Source: Pelistega sp. (lineage in GTDB: Bacteria; Pseudomonadota; Gammaproteobacteria; Burkholderiales; Burkholderiaceae_B). From it: 47,992 nt of DNA. The stretch's first letter is position 1; every line of letters starts with the position of its first letter. Of this stretch, positions 16,091-25,981 are shown in pieces. The DNA lies in contig JAUNUI010000011.1 in NCBI GenBank assembly GCA_030538255.1, positions 42,409 to 90,400 on the forward strand, written 5' to 3'. The position numbers and the translations under genes are program-made. The notes under the pieces were generated by a model that worked only from the letters and a program-made list of their open reading frames with translations, was not told where the DNA came from and ran no database searches.

Positions 16091-16292
16091 GATGTTTAGG
16101 AAAATAAGAAGAGCTCTTGATTGCAATAGATAATTATTAATATCCCAATTGGCAAAATTAGCTTAAAATATTAGTGGTAATGCTATATTTAGCTAGTTAA
16201 CGAACATGAATATTTTATTAGAACACAGAGTAAATGCAAATTTTTTTTATTCTGTTCACTCACTACAGCTTTTCAAAGCAGGAGATTAAGGT

Positions 16293-16748
16293 ATGTACAA
16301 AAAAATTCTTTTACCAATTGATGGTTCTGAGATTTCAGCAATTGCCGCTAATGCAGGTATTTCATTTGCCCGTCAGATTGGTGCAGAGATTGTGACGATT
16401 AACGTGACACAGCCTTTTTCAACCTTAATCGGTTTTGACGGAATGGCTGCTTCATATGCAATCTCTGATGGTGATTATGAAGACGCTGCTCAGAAAGAGG
16501 CGAAAGAGTACTTGAAGCCTGTATTAGAGCGTGCCGATGCAGCGGGTGTTAAAGTAACTTCAGTGATTACTTCAAACTACAATGTTGCCGATGGTATTAT
16601 TGATGCGGCTAAAGAGCATGGTTGCGATTTAATTTATATTGCCACACATGGTCGTAGTGGTTTATCACGCTTGCTTTTAGGTAGCGTAACGACTAAAGTA
16701 ATCTCACTTGCGCCGGTATCTGTGTTAGTTTACCGTGTGCAATCTTAA
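16293..16748 (+). CDS. Universal stress protein (UspA family)
   Basis: Single-domain Usp of 151 residues. It begins MYKKILLPIDGS, with the nucleotide-contacting aspartate D10, and has the ATP-binding G-2x-G-9x-G(S/T) pattern in THGRSGLSRLLLGSVT, ending in VSVLVYRV. It is therefore predicted to be the ATP-binding type. AGGAG precedes the ATG. A peroxiredoxin follows 27 bases later on the same strand, suggesting a shared stress operon. Confidence 0.95.
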   Translation: MYKKILLPIDGSEISAIAANAGISFARQIGAEIVTINVTQPFSTLIGFDGMAASYAISDGDYEDAAQKEAKEYLKPVLERADAAGVKVTSVITSNYNVADGIIDAAKEHGCDLIYIATHGRSGLSRLLLGSVTTKVISLAPVSVLVYRVQS

Positions 16749-16775
16749 GATTATTTAACCACCTAGGAGTTAAGG

Positions 16776-17282
16776 ATGACGATCAAACTTGGTGATAAGG
16801 TACCTAATGGTGTGCTGTATGAGTACATTAGCGTGGCTACTGAAGAGTGTCCATTAGGGCCGAATGCTTTTATTGTAGAAGAACTTGTTAAGGGTAAGAC
16901 TATTGCCTTATTTGCTGTACCTGGTGCCTTCACACCAACTTGCTCGGAGCAGCATCTCCCTGGTTTCATTGAAGCTGCTGAAGACTTTAAGGCTAAGGGT
17001 GTAGATGAAATCTGGTGCGTTGCAGTTAACGATGCATTCGTTATGGGTGCATGGGGACGTGAATATAAGGCCGATGGTCGTGTGCGTATGATGGCTGATG
17101 GTTCAGGCTTATGGACTAAGGCCTTGGGTCTAGAACTCGATCTCACAGAACGTGGTTTAGGCGTTCGCTCTCGTCGTTACTCTGCTCTCCTAGTGGACGG
17201 TGTCGTTAAGCAGTTGAATCTTGAAGAAACGGCAGGTTATAGTGTAAGTGATGCACAGACACTCCTTAAACAATTAGCCTAG
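16776..17282 (+). CDS. Peroxiredoxin, Prx5/type II family
   Basis: Thiol peroxidase of 168 residues. The peroxidatic cysteine is C56 in PGAFTPTCSEQHLPGF. Two other cysteines (C25, C81) are present, and C81 in IWCVAVND is common in the family. The substrate-pocket arginine appears in LGVRSRRYSALL. No glutaredoxin domain is fused. A TAGGAG ribosome site precedes the ATG. It probably reduces hydrogen peroxide and alkyl hydroperoxides in the cytosol. It sits between the universal stress gene and an MFS gene whose start follows 12 bases later. Confidence 0.94.
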   Translation: MTIKLGDKVPNGVLYEYISVATEECPLGPNAFIVEELVKGKTIALFAVPGAFTPTCSEQHLPGFIEAAEDFKAKGVDEIWCVAVNDAFVMGAWGREYKADGRVRMMADGSGLWTKALGLELDLTERGLGVRSRRYSALLVDGVVKQLNLEETAGYSVSDAQTLLKQLA

Positions 17283-17294
17283 TGGTTTTTTTGA

Positions 17295-18833
17295 ATGGTT
17301 AAGATATTTTTGGCCTTTGCCTCATTATATTTTGCCATTCTTCTGCTCTCCTTAGGAACAGGGCTATATAACACATATATGGCCCTGAGCTTAACGCAAG
17401 AGGGCGTAGGTCAAGCTTGGGTCGGCTTATTAATGTCGGCCTATTATTTTGGCTTGGTGATCGGGGTCAAGCTTGGGCATGTCCTCATTCTACAATTCGG
17501 TCATATTCGCGCCTATGCAGCCAGTGCAGCCTTGGTTGCTGTCATGGTGTTAGCCCAAACACTCGTCCCTTACATGTCACTCTGGTTAGGGTTTCGTGTT
17601 GTGGTTGGTATTGCTATGGTTACGCAATATATGGTGCTGGAAAGCTGGTTGAATGACCAGGCTGAAGCCGATAAGCGTGGCGTGGTTTTCTCCTTCTATA
17701 TGGTCATGTCAAGCTTAGGGATTGTCTTGGGCCAGTTAGCGATTACGGCCTTCCCTAAATTAGATACATCAGCACTGAACGCCGTGGCGATTGCGGTGAG
17801 CTTGTGCTTAATCCCCGTTGCCTTAACGCGTCGCCCACATCCTGTCTTAAAATCCCAAGCACCGCTGAAGATTAAAGTTTATCTAAAACTTGTACCTAAC
17901 TCCTTAATTACTTTGTTTTTAGGCGGCATGATTACCAGTTCTTTCTATGCCTTAGGAGCTGTGTATGCAGCGAAGCAAGGGTATACTCCAGCGCAAGTAT
18001 CCGTATTCCTTTCGGTTTGCGTAATGGCAGGCTTGTTGTCACAATGGCCAATGGGTCATCTGTCTGATCGCTTAAATCGCCTCAAGATGCTGCGTGTGAA
18101 TGCCTTCATCTTGTTTTTATTGACCTTGCCTCTGATTGTGTTCAGCGATATCCCCTTGACCTGGTTGCTTGTAGTGGTCGCTTTGATCGGTAGTTTGCAA
18201 TTTACCTTTTATCCCTTAGCGGTGGCTTCCGCCAATGAACATGTGGGTCCTGCTTTACGCGTCGGTTTAAGTGGTGCGGTGTTGTTGGCGTTTAGCGTGG
18301 GTGCGGCTCTTGGTCCCATTGTTGCTGGTCAGTTAATGGACACAGGCGGTCCCAAAATGTTTTATGTGTATACGGCTAGCTGTGCCCTTGTATTGGCCTT
18401 GCTGCTGAGTCGAGCACATACGGCAAAAAAACCTAAGGTGCTGGATGAACCCTTCGTGCCGATGGGCATTGATGTGCAACCTGCTCCCGTGGTAAGTGAG
18501 CTTGATCCGCGGGTGGATCTGGCCGATGATATTTCAGCTGATCCTGAGGCCTTGCATCATGTAGCAGAAATGCTCGCTGAAGATAAAGATGAGCTAGTGA
18601 TTATGCCAAATATGTTGGTTGATGAGGCTGATTTTAGTTGGTCAACTCACTCAGCGGATGTTGAGTTAAGTGGCAGCGGTAGGAAGGTAGATGGGGTAGA
18701 TTCTAGTGCAGAGGCAAAGCCGGAGTCTATTCGTGGGGTCGAGTCAGGGTCTGGTGCTGAGATAAAGTCTGCGGCTAACTCTGAGCTCAGTTCTACGTCT
18801 GAGCGCATCGATTCGTCGCAAGATAAATCATAA
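17295..18833 (+). CDS. MFS transporter (YcaD-like) with long acidic tail
   Basis: Twelve-helix major facilitator of the YcaD-like group, 512 residues. Helices fill about residues 1-375, with the conserved loop GHLSDRLNRLKML near the sixth-seventh helix region and RVVVGIAMVTQYMVLESWLND in the fourth. Residues from about 380 on form a hydrophilic, strongly acidic, serine-rich tail of roughly 130 residues (for example HHVAEMLAEDKDELVIMPN), which is longer than in E. coli YcaD. The substrate is unknown. It is cotranscribed, or nearly so, with the peroxiredoxin. Confidence 0.88.
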   Translation: MVKIFLAFASLYFAILLLSLGTGLYNTYMALSLTQEGVGQAWVGLLMSAYYFGLVIGVKLGHVLILQFGHIRAYAASAALVAVMVLAQTLVPYMSLWLGFRVVVGIAMVTQYMVLESWLNDQAEADKRGVVFSFYMVMSSLGIVLGQLAITAFPKLDTSALNAVAIAVSLCLIPVALTRRPHPVLKSQAPLKIKVYLKLVPNSLITLFLGGMITSSFYALGAVYAAKQGYTPAQVSVFLSVCVMAGLLSQWPMGHLSDRLNRLKMLRVNAFILFLLTLPLIVFSDIPLTWLLVVVALIGSLQFTFYPLAVASANEHVGPALRVGLSGAVLLAFSVGAALGPIVAGQLMDTGGPKMFYVYTASCALVLALLLSRAHTAKKPKVLDEPFVPMGIDVQPAPVVSELDPRVDLADDISADPEALHHVAEMLAEDKDELVIMPNMLVDEADFSWSTHSADVELSGSGRKVDGVDSSAEAKPESIRGVESGSGAEIKSAANSELSSTSERIDSSQDKS

Positions 18834-18864
18834 AACACGACTTCGTTAGTGCTGTAAGTGCAGA

Positions 18865-18917
18865 CCCTTAAGGAAAGTTTCTTAAATAAGGATGCTTAAA
18901 TGAGGTTTCCTTAAGGG
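18865..18917. terminator. Long-stem hairpin between convergent MFS and EamA genes
   Basis: CCCTTAAGGAAA (18865-18876) and TTTCCTTAAGGG (18906-18917) are perfect 12-bp complements with a 29-base loop. The placement between convergent genes fits a bidirectional terminator, although there is no uridine run and the loop is large. Confidence 0.6.
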
Positions 18918-18946
18918 CTGAGTTCAAGTAGAGTGCCGCATTTTGC

Positions 18947-19810
18947 TTAGGTCTTCAGCGCCCACAAATACAGCATCAAGACGGCGCAAATAGCGAGCAG
19001 AATACCGAGGGCATTCAGGCGACTAATGCGCTCTTTAAAGACTAAGGCCCCAATAATCGTCCCCAAGCTAATTACACCAATATTCATTGTGGTAAAGACT
19101 AAGGTTGGATTATCGCTAAAGCTTTGGTGGGCACGAATATAGAACAAGATATTGCCGAAGTTAAACGTCCCTAAGATAAGCCCCGCGATTAATGAGCGTA
19201 AGTTGAAGCGACTTCGCTGTAAAAATAAATACAAAAACATCAACAGGCCAGCTAAGCTAAAAGTGATAAATAGACCGCTAGAGAAGGTAGTGCCCATCTT
19301 AGCCATCTGCTTAAAGAGGACGTCAATTACGCCATAACCTATCCACACCAGTAATAAGAAAACAGCCGCATGTTGAGAGTGACTTTGCTTCTGTTGTGGT
19401 TTGTGGAGTAGGCAGAATAAGGCGATAAAAGCGACCGCTAAACTAATGATACGCGGTGATGAAATAGCCTCAGCAAAAATCGTAAAAGAAGCCAGGATAG
19501 GAATAAAAAGTGATAATCGCTGTGCTGCATCGGAACGCACAATCCCTGCTGTTTCTACAGCGCGAGACATGGCGAGAAAGATGCTTGGTAATAAAACCCC
19601 TAGGGCAAGGTAAATGAGCCAAGGTTGCTCGGTGCTGATTAAGGCATTGGCACTAGGAAGTTTAGGGTTTAAGAAAAACCAAGTTAAACTAATAGCCATC
19701 ACATAGTTAAATGCAATGGCTTGCTTAATATCGACATGGTTTTGACGCGTGATTTTTAAGAGTACGGAAACAATCACACTGCAGGTAATACTGAAAATTA
19801 GATAAGACAT
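18947..19810 (-). CDS. EamA/DMT-superfamily transporter
   Basis: Ten-helix drug/metabolite-type transporter, 287 residues from ATG 19810 (MSYLIFS); a TTG four codons upstream is less likely. Two EamA repeats are seen: residues about 1-125 and 145-285, the second ending FKERISRLNALGILLAICAVLMLYL, the usual last-helix signature. The substrate is unknown. It is a lone gene between the MFS gene and bioB. Confidence 0.88.
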   Translation of the reverse strand: MSYLIFSITCSVIVSVLLKITRQNHVDIKQAIAFNYVMAISLTWFFLNPKLPSANALISTEQPWLIYLALGVLLPSIFLAMSRAVETAGIVRSDAAQRLSLFIPILASFTIFAEAISSPRIISLAVAFIALFCLLHKPQQKQSHSQHAAVFLLLVWIGYGVIDVLFKQMAKMGTTFSSGLFITFSLAGLLMFLYLFLQRSRFNLRSLIAGLILGTFNFGNILFYIRAHQSFSDNPTLVFTTMNIGVISLGTIIGALVFKERISRLNALGILLAICAVLMLYLWALKT

Positions 19811-19952
19811 AATGCGATGCAAGAAAAATCCCTATCTTATGCTCTCTCTATTAGCTGAGCATAATTAAGATAGGGTTAAGAGGGTTAAATACAAATTGTA
19901 TGCTTGGTGAAATTATACGTTCATAAAATGCGAAAAATCGCTTTTGATAGTT

Positions 19953-20918
19953 TTAGTGCTGCGCGTGTAAATCTAGTTTCTGCATTAAATTCTTATCAGC
20001 TTGAACTTGTGGGTTAGCCGTGGTCAAGAGACATTCGCCATAGAAGATTGAGTTTGCCCCAGCCATAAAGCAAAGTGCTTGCGTTGACTCATCCATCTGT
20101 TCGCGGCCTGCTGATAGGCGCACCATGGAGTTCGGCATAATAATGCGAGCTACCGCAATGGTACGAATAAATTCGAAAGTATCAAGATCCTCAACATCTT
20201 CTAAGGGCGTACCAGCGACTTTTACCAATTGATTAATCGGCACAGATTCAGGGGCTGGATTTAAATTGGCTAATTGATTGAGTAGACCAGCACGGGCTTG
20301 ACGTGATTCACCCATGCCGACAATACCACCGCAGCAGACTTTAATGCCAGCACCGCGCACGCGTTCAAGTGTATCCAGACGGTCTTGATAGGTGCGTGTG
20401 GTAATAATCTCGCCATAAAACTCAGGGGCGGTATCCAGGTTATGGTTGTAATAGTCTAGGCCAGCTTCTTTTAGACGTTCGGCTTGTCCTTCTTTAAGCA
20501 TACCAAGAGTGACACAGGTTTCCATGCCCATGGCTTTAACGGCTTGTACCATGCTAATTACATCGTCGAGTTGGTGTTCCTTGGGGCCACGCCAAGCTGC
20601 GCCCATGCAAAAGCGTGTTGCCCCACTGTCCTTAGCGGCTTGTGCTGAGGCAATGACTTGCTCGAGTGCGAGTAGGCGCTCACGTTCAACATCTGTTTGG
20701 TAACGTGAAGATTGAGGGCAGTATTTACAGTCCTCAGGGCAGCCGCCTGTCTTAATCGAAAGCAGGCTTGAAAGTTGCACGTAGTTGGCAGCTTGGTGTT
20801 GGCGATGAACTTGTTGCGCTTTAAAAAGCAAATCCATAAAAGGCATCTCAAACAATGCTAAGATTTCTTTAACAGACCAAGTGGCTTGATTTGTGCGTGA
20901 AATTGAAATGGTATCCAT
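19953..20918 (-). CDS. bioB: Biotin synthase
   Basis: Radical-SAM enzyme that inserts sulfur into dethiobiotin, 321 residues. The SAM-cluster motif is C60-x3-C64-x2-C67 in [13 protein letters not shown]. The [2Fe-2S] ligands appear as cysteines in [18 protein letters not shown] and [12 protein letters not shown], with the arginine in RLSAGREQM. No other biotin gene is adjacent and no BirA-type operator was recognised in the 300 bases upstream. Confidence 0.97.
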   Translation of the reverse strand: MDTISISRTNQATWSVKEILALFEMPFMDLLFKAQQVHRQHQAANYVQLSSLLSIKTGGCPEDCKYCPQSSRYQTDVERERLLALEQVIASAQAAKDSGATRFCMGAAWRGPKEHQLDDVISMVQAVKAMGMETCVTLGMLKEGQAERLKEAGLDYYNHNLDTAPEFYGEIITTRTYQDRLDTLERVRGAGIKVCCGGIVGMGESRQARAGLLNQLANLNPAPESVPINQLVKVAGTPLEDVEDLDTFEFIRTIAVARIIMPNSMVRLSAGREQMDESTQALCFMAGANSIFYGECLLTTANPQVQADKNLMQKLDLHAQH

Positions 20919-21216
20919 ATGCGGTATTGGTTTCTTTAGAATTAGCGTGAATAATGCTATCCATCCTAGTTGATGGTGCGCATTCTGGCAATTTTAAAAA
21001 TTATTGATAAGATTGATTTTTAGTGTATTTTGCCAGCAGTTAGGTGATTTTGGTGCTCGTTAAGAGGGTTTTGGTGGGGTGTTTTGTGCTAAAGTCTAGG
21101 TTTGACCTAAGCTTAGGCTTGCGGTTTGATTTACGCTAGGATTCACGTGTTGGTTCGCGGTGATTTTTACATGATTTATTAACGTTTTTGGGTTTAGCCT
21201 TTGTAAGGCTTGCCTT
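20919..21216. other. Divergent intergenic region of bioB and the DUF1275 gene
   Basis: The gap is 298 bases. The only clear structure is a 12-bp perfect palindrome CCTAAGCTTAGG (21106-21117), about 110 bases before the DUF1275 start, which could be an operator. No promoter could be assigned with confidence. Confidence 0.4.
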
Positions 21217-22020
21217 GTGTTCTCATTAGGGTTTATGGTGCTGGCTTATTCTCGACGTCTTAGCGGTAAAATTCGCACACAAAGCGCGAATGCTGAATTG
21301 GCGTGTTTTCTATCATTCGTGGCGGGGTCCATGAACGCAGGCGGATTCTTGGCGGTTAATGAATTCACCTCACACATGTCTGGCATTGTTTCCCAGATGG
21401 CTGATGCAACGGCCCTTGGGGATTGGCGCATCTTGCTCTGGGGCTTGGGCGCGGTGATGGCATTTATCGCCGGCTCTGCGACCACGACAGTGATTATTCA
21501 CTTTGCCCGTAATAATTATTGGCAAAGTGAATATGCTTTACCGATCTTTCTGGAGGCGGGGGCTTTAATGTTATTTGGCCTCTTGGATGGGGTGCAGTGG
21601 TATCTCCCCTGGCTCTGGACCTCGCTAACGGTCGCCGTCTTGTGCTTTATTATGGGCCTGCAGAACGCGATTATTACGGATATTTCACACTATGCATTGC
21701 GCTCAACGCACGTCACGGGTACTGTGACCGATATTGGCATTGAGTTAGGGCGATTATTTTATTGGAATCGCGCGGCTAAGCGTGATAATAATTTAGTGCC
21801 AGTCCATAGCAATATCAAGAAATTCAAATTGCTTTTACAAGTATTGATTTTGTTTTTTGTGGGCGGTGTGGTTGGTGCCCTGGGGTTTAGGCACTTCGGC
21901 TTTTTATACACCTGCGGCACGGCCTTGATTCTGGTGTATATTGCCGCTGGGCCGATGTGGGATGATGCGAAGGCGATTCTACAAAGACGCCGTCGTGTAC
22001 GACAGCATCGTCATCGGTAG
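21217..22020 (+). CDS. YoaK/DUF1275 family membrane protein
   Basis: Integral membrane protein, 267 residues, of the DUF1275 family, with six to seven predicted helices. Family features are FVAGSMNAGGFLAVNEFTSHMSG near residues 33-55 and GLQNAIITDISHYALRSTHVTGTVTDIGIELG near 148-179. The C-terminus is short and very basic. Function is not established for the family. Start is uncertain: GTG at 21217 or ATG at 21235. No operon partner. Confidence 0.85.
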   Translation: MFSLGFMVLAYSRRLSGKIRTQSANAELACFLSFVAGSMNAGGFLAVNEFTSHMSGIVSQMADATALGDWRILLWGLGAVMAFIAGSATTTVIIHFARNNYWQSEYALPIFLEAGALMLFGLLDGVQWYLPWLWTSLTVAVLCFIMGLQNAIITDISHYALRSTHVTGTVTDIGIELGRLFYWNRAAKRDNNLVPVHSNIKKFKLLLQVLILFFVGGVVGALGFRHFGFLYTCGTALILVYIAAGPMWDDAKAILQRRRRVRQHRHR

Positions 22021-22071
22021 TGAGTATAGAGGTGGCGAGGCAGCGTTCGGCGTGAGGTATGGAACGCTAAT

Positions 22072-22884
22072 TTAAGTAAAAGAAGCCTTGCGTTTTTCCG
22101 TAAAAGCAAGAATTCCTTCTTGTACATCTTTTTCACTAGCGCTTTGAATTATTAAGCTTTGTTCTAAATCTAAATGGTTTTTAAAAGTACGATGAGCAAG
22201 AGTGTGGTCAAGTAAGCGTTTTACCCTTGAAAATGCTGTTGCTGGTCCATTACGTAGTTGCTCTACCAGAGCTTGAACTTGACTCATTAATTCCGAGTCT
22301 GGATAAACGCGGTCAACAATTCCTAGCTTAAGACATTCTTGCGCATCAATAGTTGAATTAGAAAGAAATAACTGTCTAGCTCTAAATGCTCCAACACGAT
22401 TAGCCAACAACCAAGAGCTCCCAGCGTCTGGAGATAAGCCAATGGCAGTGTACCCGCAACGTAGCTTCATAGATTCGGCGGCCAGTACAAAATCTGCAAT
22501 TAATGCCAAACCGATACCTGCGCCGCCTACTGCGCCATTGATTGCAGATACGATGGGGAGATTGGATGCTTCTAATTGCACAAGTGCCGCATGTAATGGT
22601 TCGGTTATCTCTGTAACAAAGCTAGGTAAATTCTCTTTTTTTTCAATAAATGCACGTATATCACCGCCCACGCAAAAGCTCTTACCTGTCCCTGTTAGCA
22701 ATATAACTCGTACTGAGGGGGTATTAACAATCTGGTTTACTGCGTTATTAAAGGCCAGAGCCATGTCCAAGTCAAGTGCATTGCCATTGTCTTCTCTATG
22801 CAGAGTAATGGTAGCAATATCCATATCAATACTAAAATGTAGTGCTTTAGAAGAGGGGGTATTTTGATTGTCTAGAGTTGTCAT
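22072..22884 (-). CDS. Enoyl-CoA hydratase/isomerase family protein
   Basis: Crotonase-fold enzyme, 270 residues from ATG 22884, chosen because GGGAGA lies six bases upstream; an ATG ten codons earlier has none. Oxyanion-hole segments are VGGDIRAFIEK (first) and AINGAVGGAGIGLALIADFVLA (second). In place of the second catalytic glutamate found in true hydratases is a sequence SPDAGSSWLL, where D is the acidic residue, as in many isomerase- or PaaG-like members. It lies downstream of the AraC regulator on the same strand and probably supplies a step for the beta-oxidation genes on the other side. Confidence 0.88.
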   Translation of the reverse strand: MTTLDNQNTPSSKALHFSIDMDIATITLHREDNGNALDLDMALAFNNAVNQIVNTPSVRVILLTGTGKSFCVGGDIRAFIEKKENLPSFVTEITEPLHAALVQLEASNLPIVSAINGAVGGAGIGLALIADFVLAAESMKLRCGYTAIGLSPDAGSSWLLANRVGAFRARQLFLSNSTIDAQECLKLGIVDRVYPDSELMSQVQALVEQLRNGPATAFSRVKRLLDHTLAHRTFKNHLDLEQSLIIQSASEKDVQEGILAFTEKRKASFT

Positions 22885-22969
22885 ATTGTCTCCCAGATAT
22901 CTGCTAGAGTTCATTAAGCTTATGTTGTTTTAAGGCAAACTTATTATACTCTGATGTATTTCATAAGTA

Positions 22970-23983
22970 CTAAAGGTATAAAACTGTTTGTTTTCGGTAT
23001 GCGCCTGGGGCACTACCAGTCCACATTTTAAACGCTCGGTTAAATGCTGCTGGGTCTTCAAAGCCAAGATCATTGCCAATAGTTGCAATTGGCATATCAG
23101 TTTTATTCAACAAGTCGATCGCAATATCACGTCGTAAATTATCTTTGATTTTCTGGAATGTAGTACCTTCTGAAGCAAGGCGTCTTGCAAGAGTTCGAGG
23201 GGAGATATGTTGAACCAATGCGACATCGTTCACTGTTAAATTTTTATCTAGTCTGTCTTGTAAATGGTGAATCAATTGATGAGTATATGGCCTATCATTG
23301 GGTGAAAAGTAAAACCAGTTGAGGGGAGCGTTGCGTATGAAGTCATTAAGTACAGATTGTTCTTGACGAATGGGCATGCGTAAATAAGCGGGATCCATAT
23401 AAAGTGCAGTTGTCTTTTGATTAAACGTTATTGGCCCAGGGTATAGCTGATCGTATTCTGAAGCATGGCTTGGTTTGTCAAAAGGGAAGGTGATGGATTT
23501 AAAGGGGATTTTTTGTCCAATTAGCCAAGACGATACGCCTTGGACAAGCATCAGCATCAATTCAAGAGTCAATATACGAGTAGGGCCTAGATCCATTTTT
23601 TCTTCAAGTTCTATTTTAATTAGGCCATTTGAGGTAGTTCTAACGCTATATTCGACATCGTCAATAATTAGATAGAAAAAATTACGGAATCTATTAAGTG
23701 CTACTCCAAGATCAGGTGCGTCTAGCATGACCATGCATAAATATTTAAGCGTGCCATTGCGCAGAGGTCGTGAAAAAAGGCCTGGCGTTTCATCGTTAAG
23801 TTCAATGGCCATCGTGCGGTAGAGTTGAGCAAATGTACTCGTGCTTATACGTGTGCCTTCGCATTGGAGTAGTGCTGGAGAAAGTCCTATTTTAGCGATC
23901 CATTTTTCATGACATGCTGAGTACTTTGATGCGCCTGCTAGCAGTTCATTTACAAAACTCACTGAAATTGTTTGGACTTCCAT
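22970..23983 (-). CDS. AraC-family regulator of the Liv/acyl-CoA cluster
   Basis: Transcriptional regulator of 337 residues. The N-terminal arabinose-binding-like domain (about 20-210) is of the OruR/ArgR-type seen in catabolic AraC proteins. The C-terminal AraC double helix-turn-helix (about 235-335) has VNDVALVQHISPRTLARRLASEG and TIGNDLGFEDPAAFNRAFKMWTG. It is divergent from livG across 278 bases and is probably the activator of that operon, responding to the imported acid or its CoA ester. The hydratase gene follows it in the same direction. Confidence 0.88.
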   Translation of the reverse strand: MEVQTISVSFVNELLAGASKYSACHEKWIAKIGLSPALLQCEGTRISTSTFAQLYRTMAIELNDETPGLFSRPLRNGTLKYLCMVMLDAPDLGVALNRFRNFFYLIIDDVEYSVRTTSNGLIKIELEEKMDLGPTRILTLELMLMLVQGVSSWLIGQKIPFKSITFPFDKPSHASEYDQLYPGPITFNQKTTALYMDPAYLRMPIRQEQSVLNDFIRNAPLNWFYFSPNDRPYTHQLIHHLQDRLDKNLTVNDVALVQHISPRTLARRLASEGTTFQKIKDNLRRDIAIDLLNKTDMPIATIGNDLGFEDPAAFNRAFKMWTGSAPGAYRKQTVLYL

Positions 23984-24098
23984 GGTCTATACCCTCAATT
24001 TAAATTATTTCTTAAGTTTTACTATAAAAGTATGGGTTAGTATTTACTCTGATATAAGGCAAAATGATTCAGTCCATTGTACATATAAACACAAATAG

Positions 24099-24134
24099 TG
24101 GCAGCTTTTGCATAGTTTTAGTCCTTTTCTGCCA
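24099..24134. promoter_or_regulatory. Candidate operator in the AraC-livG divergent region
   Basis: TGGCAG (24099-24104) and CTGCCA (24129-24134) form an inverted pair of half-sites 24 bases apart. Nearer livG, AAAATATATAG is repeated at 24186-24196 and 24230-24240, 44 bases apart. AraC proteins commonly bind paired half-sites, so these are candidates only. Confidence 0.3.
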
Positions 24135-24261
24135 TTTGAATATGTAATTTACTACCATAGAATGGTTTATAAATTCCAGTCAAACAAAATATATAGCTAG
24201 ACTAAAAAATAAAAAAGAAGAGCCACACGAAAATATATAGTGGTCCACTAAAGGAGACATT

Positions 24262-25089
24262 GTGAATCAAGCTATTAACGAGCCCTTGCTAACGCTCGGT
24301 GGGCTCACGCTCGCCTTTGGCGGTGTAAAAGCATTAACTGATGTGAGTTTTAATGTTGCAGCTAATACCATTACGACCGTGATTGGTCCCAATGGTGCTG
24401 GCAAAACCTCCCTGTTCAATACTATTTCTGGTTTTTACAAACCACAGAAGGGTGAGATATTCTTTGAGGGTAAAAATATCACCTTAACCCCTGCACCAGA
24501 ACGTGCACGTTTAGGGCTGGCGCGAAGTTTTCAGAATATTGCCTTATTCCGAGGTATGACCGTATTAGACAATATTAAGCTTGGACGGCATGCTCATTTG
24601 CGGACTAATGTTTTGGATTCTTTATTTTATCTAGGTCGAGCAAAACGTGAAGAGTTAGAGCTACGTCGCGAAGTTGAGGAGAAGATAATCGATTTTCTGG
24701 AAATCGATCATATACGGCATCATCCTGTTTCAGCTTTATCGTATGGATTACAAAAAAGAGTAGAAATGGCTAGAGCTTTAGCTATACAACCTAAGGTTCT
24801 TATGCTTGATGAGCCTGTCGCTGGTATGAACCGTGAAGAGACGGAGGATATGGCACGTTTTATTATGGATGTACGTCAAGAGTGGGGTATTACTGTATTG
24901 ATGGTTGAGCATGACATGGGCATGGTGATGGACTTATCGGACCATGTGATTGTGCTCAACTTTGGTCAAGTGATTGCTGATGGAACACCTGAACATGTGC
25001 AACAAAACCCTGAGGTCATACGTGCATATTTAGGCTCTGGCAATATTTCTGATTTACGTCAGCGTTTGCATCAACCCGCTTCTCATTAG
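24262..25089 (+). CDS. livG: LivG-like branched-chain-type ABC ATPase
   Basis: ATPase of a hydrophobic amino-acid transporter family system, 275 residues. Walker A GPNGAGKTS (near 43), signature SYGLQKRVEMARAL, Walker B VLMLDEPVAGM, and H-loop VEHDMGMV are intact. The GTG start has AAAGGAG. It is the first gene of an operon running to the thiolase. The linked CoA-ligase and dehydrogenase genes make a carboxylic acid a likelier substrate than leucine. Confidence 0.92.
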   Translation: MNQAINEPLLTLGGLTLAFGGVKALTDVSFNVAANTITTVIGPNGAGKTSLFNTISGFYKPQKGEIFFEGKNITLTPAPERARLGLARSFQNIALFRGMTVLDNIKLGRHAHLRTNVLDSLFYLGRAKREELELRREVEEKIIDFLEIDHIRHHPVSALSYGLQKRVEMARALAIQPKVLMLDEPVAGMNREETEDMARFIMDVRQEWGITVLMVEHDMGMVMDLSDHVIVLNFGQVIADGTPEHVQQNPEVIRAYLGSGNISDLRQRLHQPASH

Positions 25090-25096
25090 GTGAAAA

Positions 25097-25981
25097 ATGG
25101 ATTTTGATTGGCTATTTTTTGTGGAAATAAGTTTAGCTGGACTTGGTACAGGCGGTCTTTATGCACTAACGGGCTTGGCTTTTGTCATTATTTTCAAAAG
25201 TACTGGAGTGGTCAACTTAGCTATTGGCGAAATGCTAATGGTGGGAGCCTATCTAGTTTTCGGGCTAGCAACAGGTTTAGGATTGCCAGTTTGGCTAGCA
25301 ATATTAATAGGCGTGATAGGTAGTGGTTTGGCTGGTGGCATTATAGAGCGCTTGGCTATTAGACCCATGCTAGGAGAGTCACACATATCAACCTTTATGA
25401 TCACAGTGGGTTTGGCCGCCGTTTTAGTAGGAGCAGTGGAGCTAATTTGGACGGCCGATCAGAAGCGCATGCCAGCAATTATGCCTGATAAAGCCATATT
25501 TATAGGTGAAGCTTTTGTTTCCTCAAAGGTGTTTTATGGCTTTTTTGTGACCCTGATCTTGATAACAATAGTTTTGCTCGTGTTTAGATTCTGGCGCGGG
25601 GGTGTCGCTTTGAGGGCTACTGCATTTGATCAAGGTGCGGCTTATTCAATGGGTATTAATGTACCAAGAGTTTTTTCACTGTCTTGGGTTGTCGGCTCTA
25701 TGATTGCCGCCATGGCTGGGGTTATTGTGGGGGCAATTGGAGGCCTCTCTCCCTCTATGGGCATATTTGGTTTGTCAGTGTTGGTTGTTGTTATTGCAGG
25801 CGGTCTAGATAGCGTCCTTGGCGCATTGGTTGCAGGTATGGCCATTGGGCTTATAGAGTCTTGGGCAAGTGGGTATTTAGGAGGTGAATATAAAATTGTT
25901 GTTACCTTCTTGATACTAATCATCGTACTGATGGTCAAACCTTATGGCTTATTTGGCACACGTCAGATTGAGAGGTTGTAA
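25097..25981 (+). CDS. livH: LivH-like ABC permease
   Basis: Membrane permease of 294 residues with about eight helices. Family features: GTGGLYALTGLAFVIIFKSTGVVNLAIGEMLM at the N-terminus and ALRATAFDQGAAYSMGINVPRVF, the cytoplasmic coupling region. It begins seven bases after livG, and its TAA overlaps the livM ATG. ATA isoleucine codons are frequent, unlike fabI. Confidence 0.93.
   Translation: MDFDWLFFVEISLAGLGTGGLYALTGLAFVIIFKSTGVVNLAIGEMLMVGAYLVFGLATGLGLPVWLAILIGVIGSGLAGGIIERLAIRPMLGESHISTFMITVGLAAVLVGAVELIWTADQKRMPAIMPDKAIFIGEAFVSSKVFYGFFVTLILITIVLLVFRFWRGGVALRATAFDQGAAYSMGINVPRVFSLSWVVGSMIAAMAGVIVGAIGGLSPSMGIFGLSVLVVVIAGGLDSVLGALVAGMAIGLIESWASGYLGGEYKIVVTFLILIIVLMVKPYGLFGTRQIERL

Noticed and set aside
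20919-21216. BirA operator upstream of bioB
   Set aside because: No TTGTAAACC-type inverted pair could be found.
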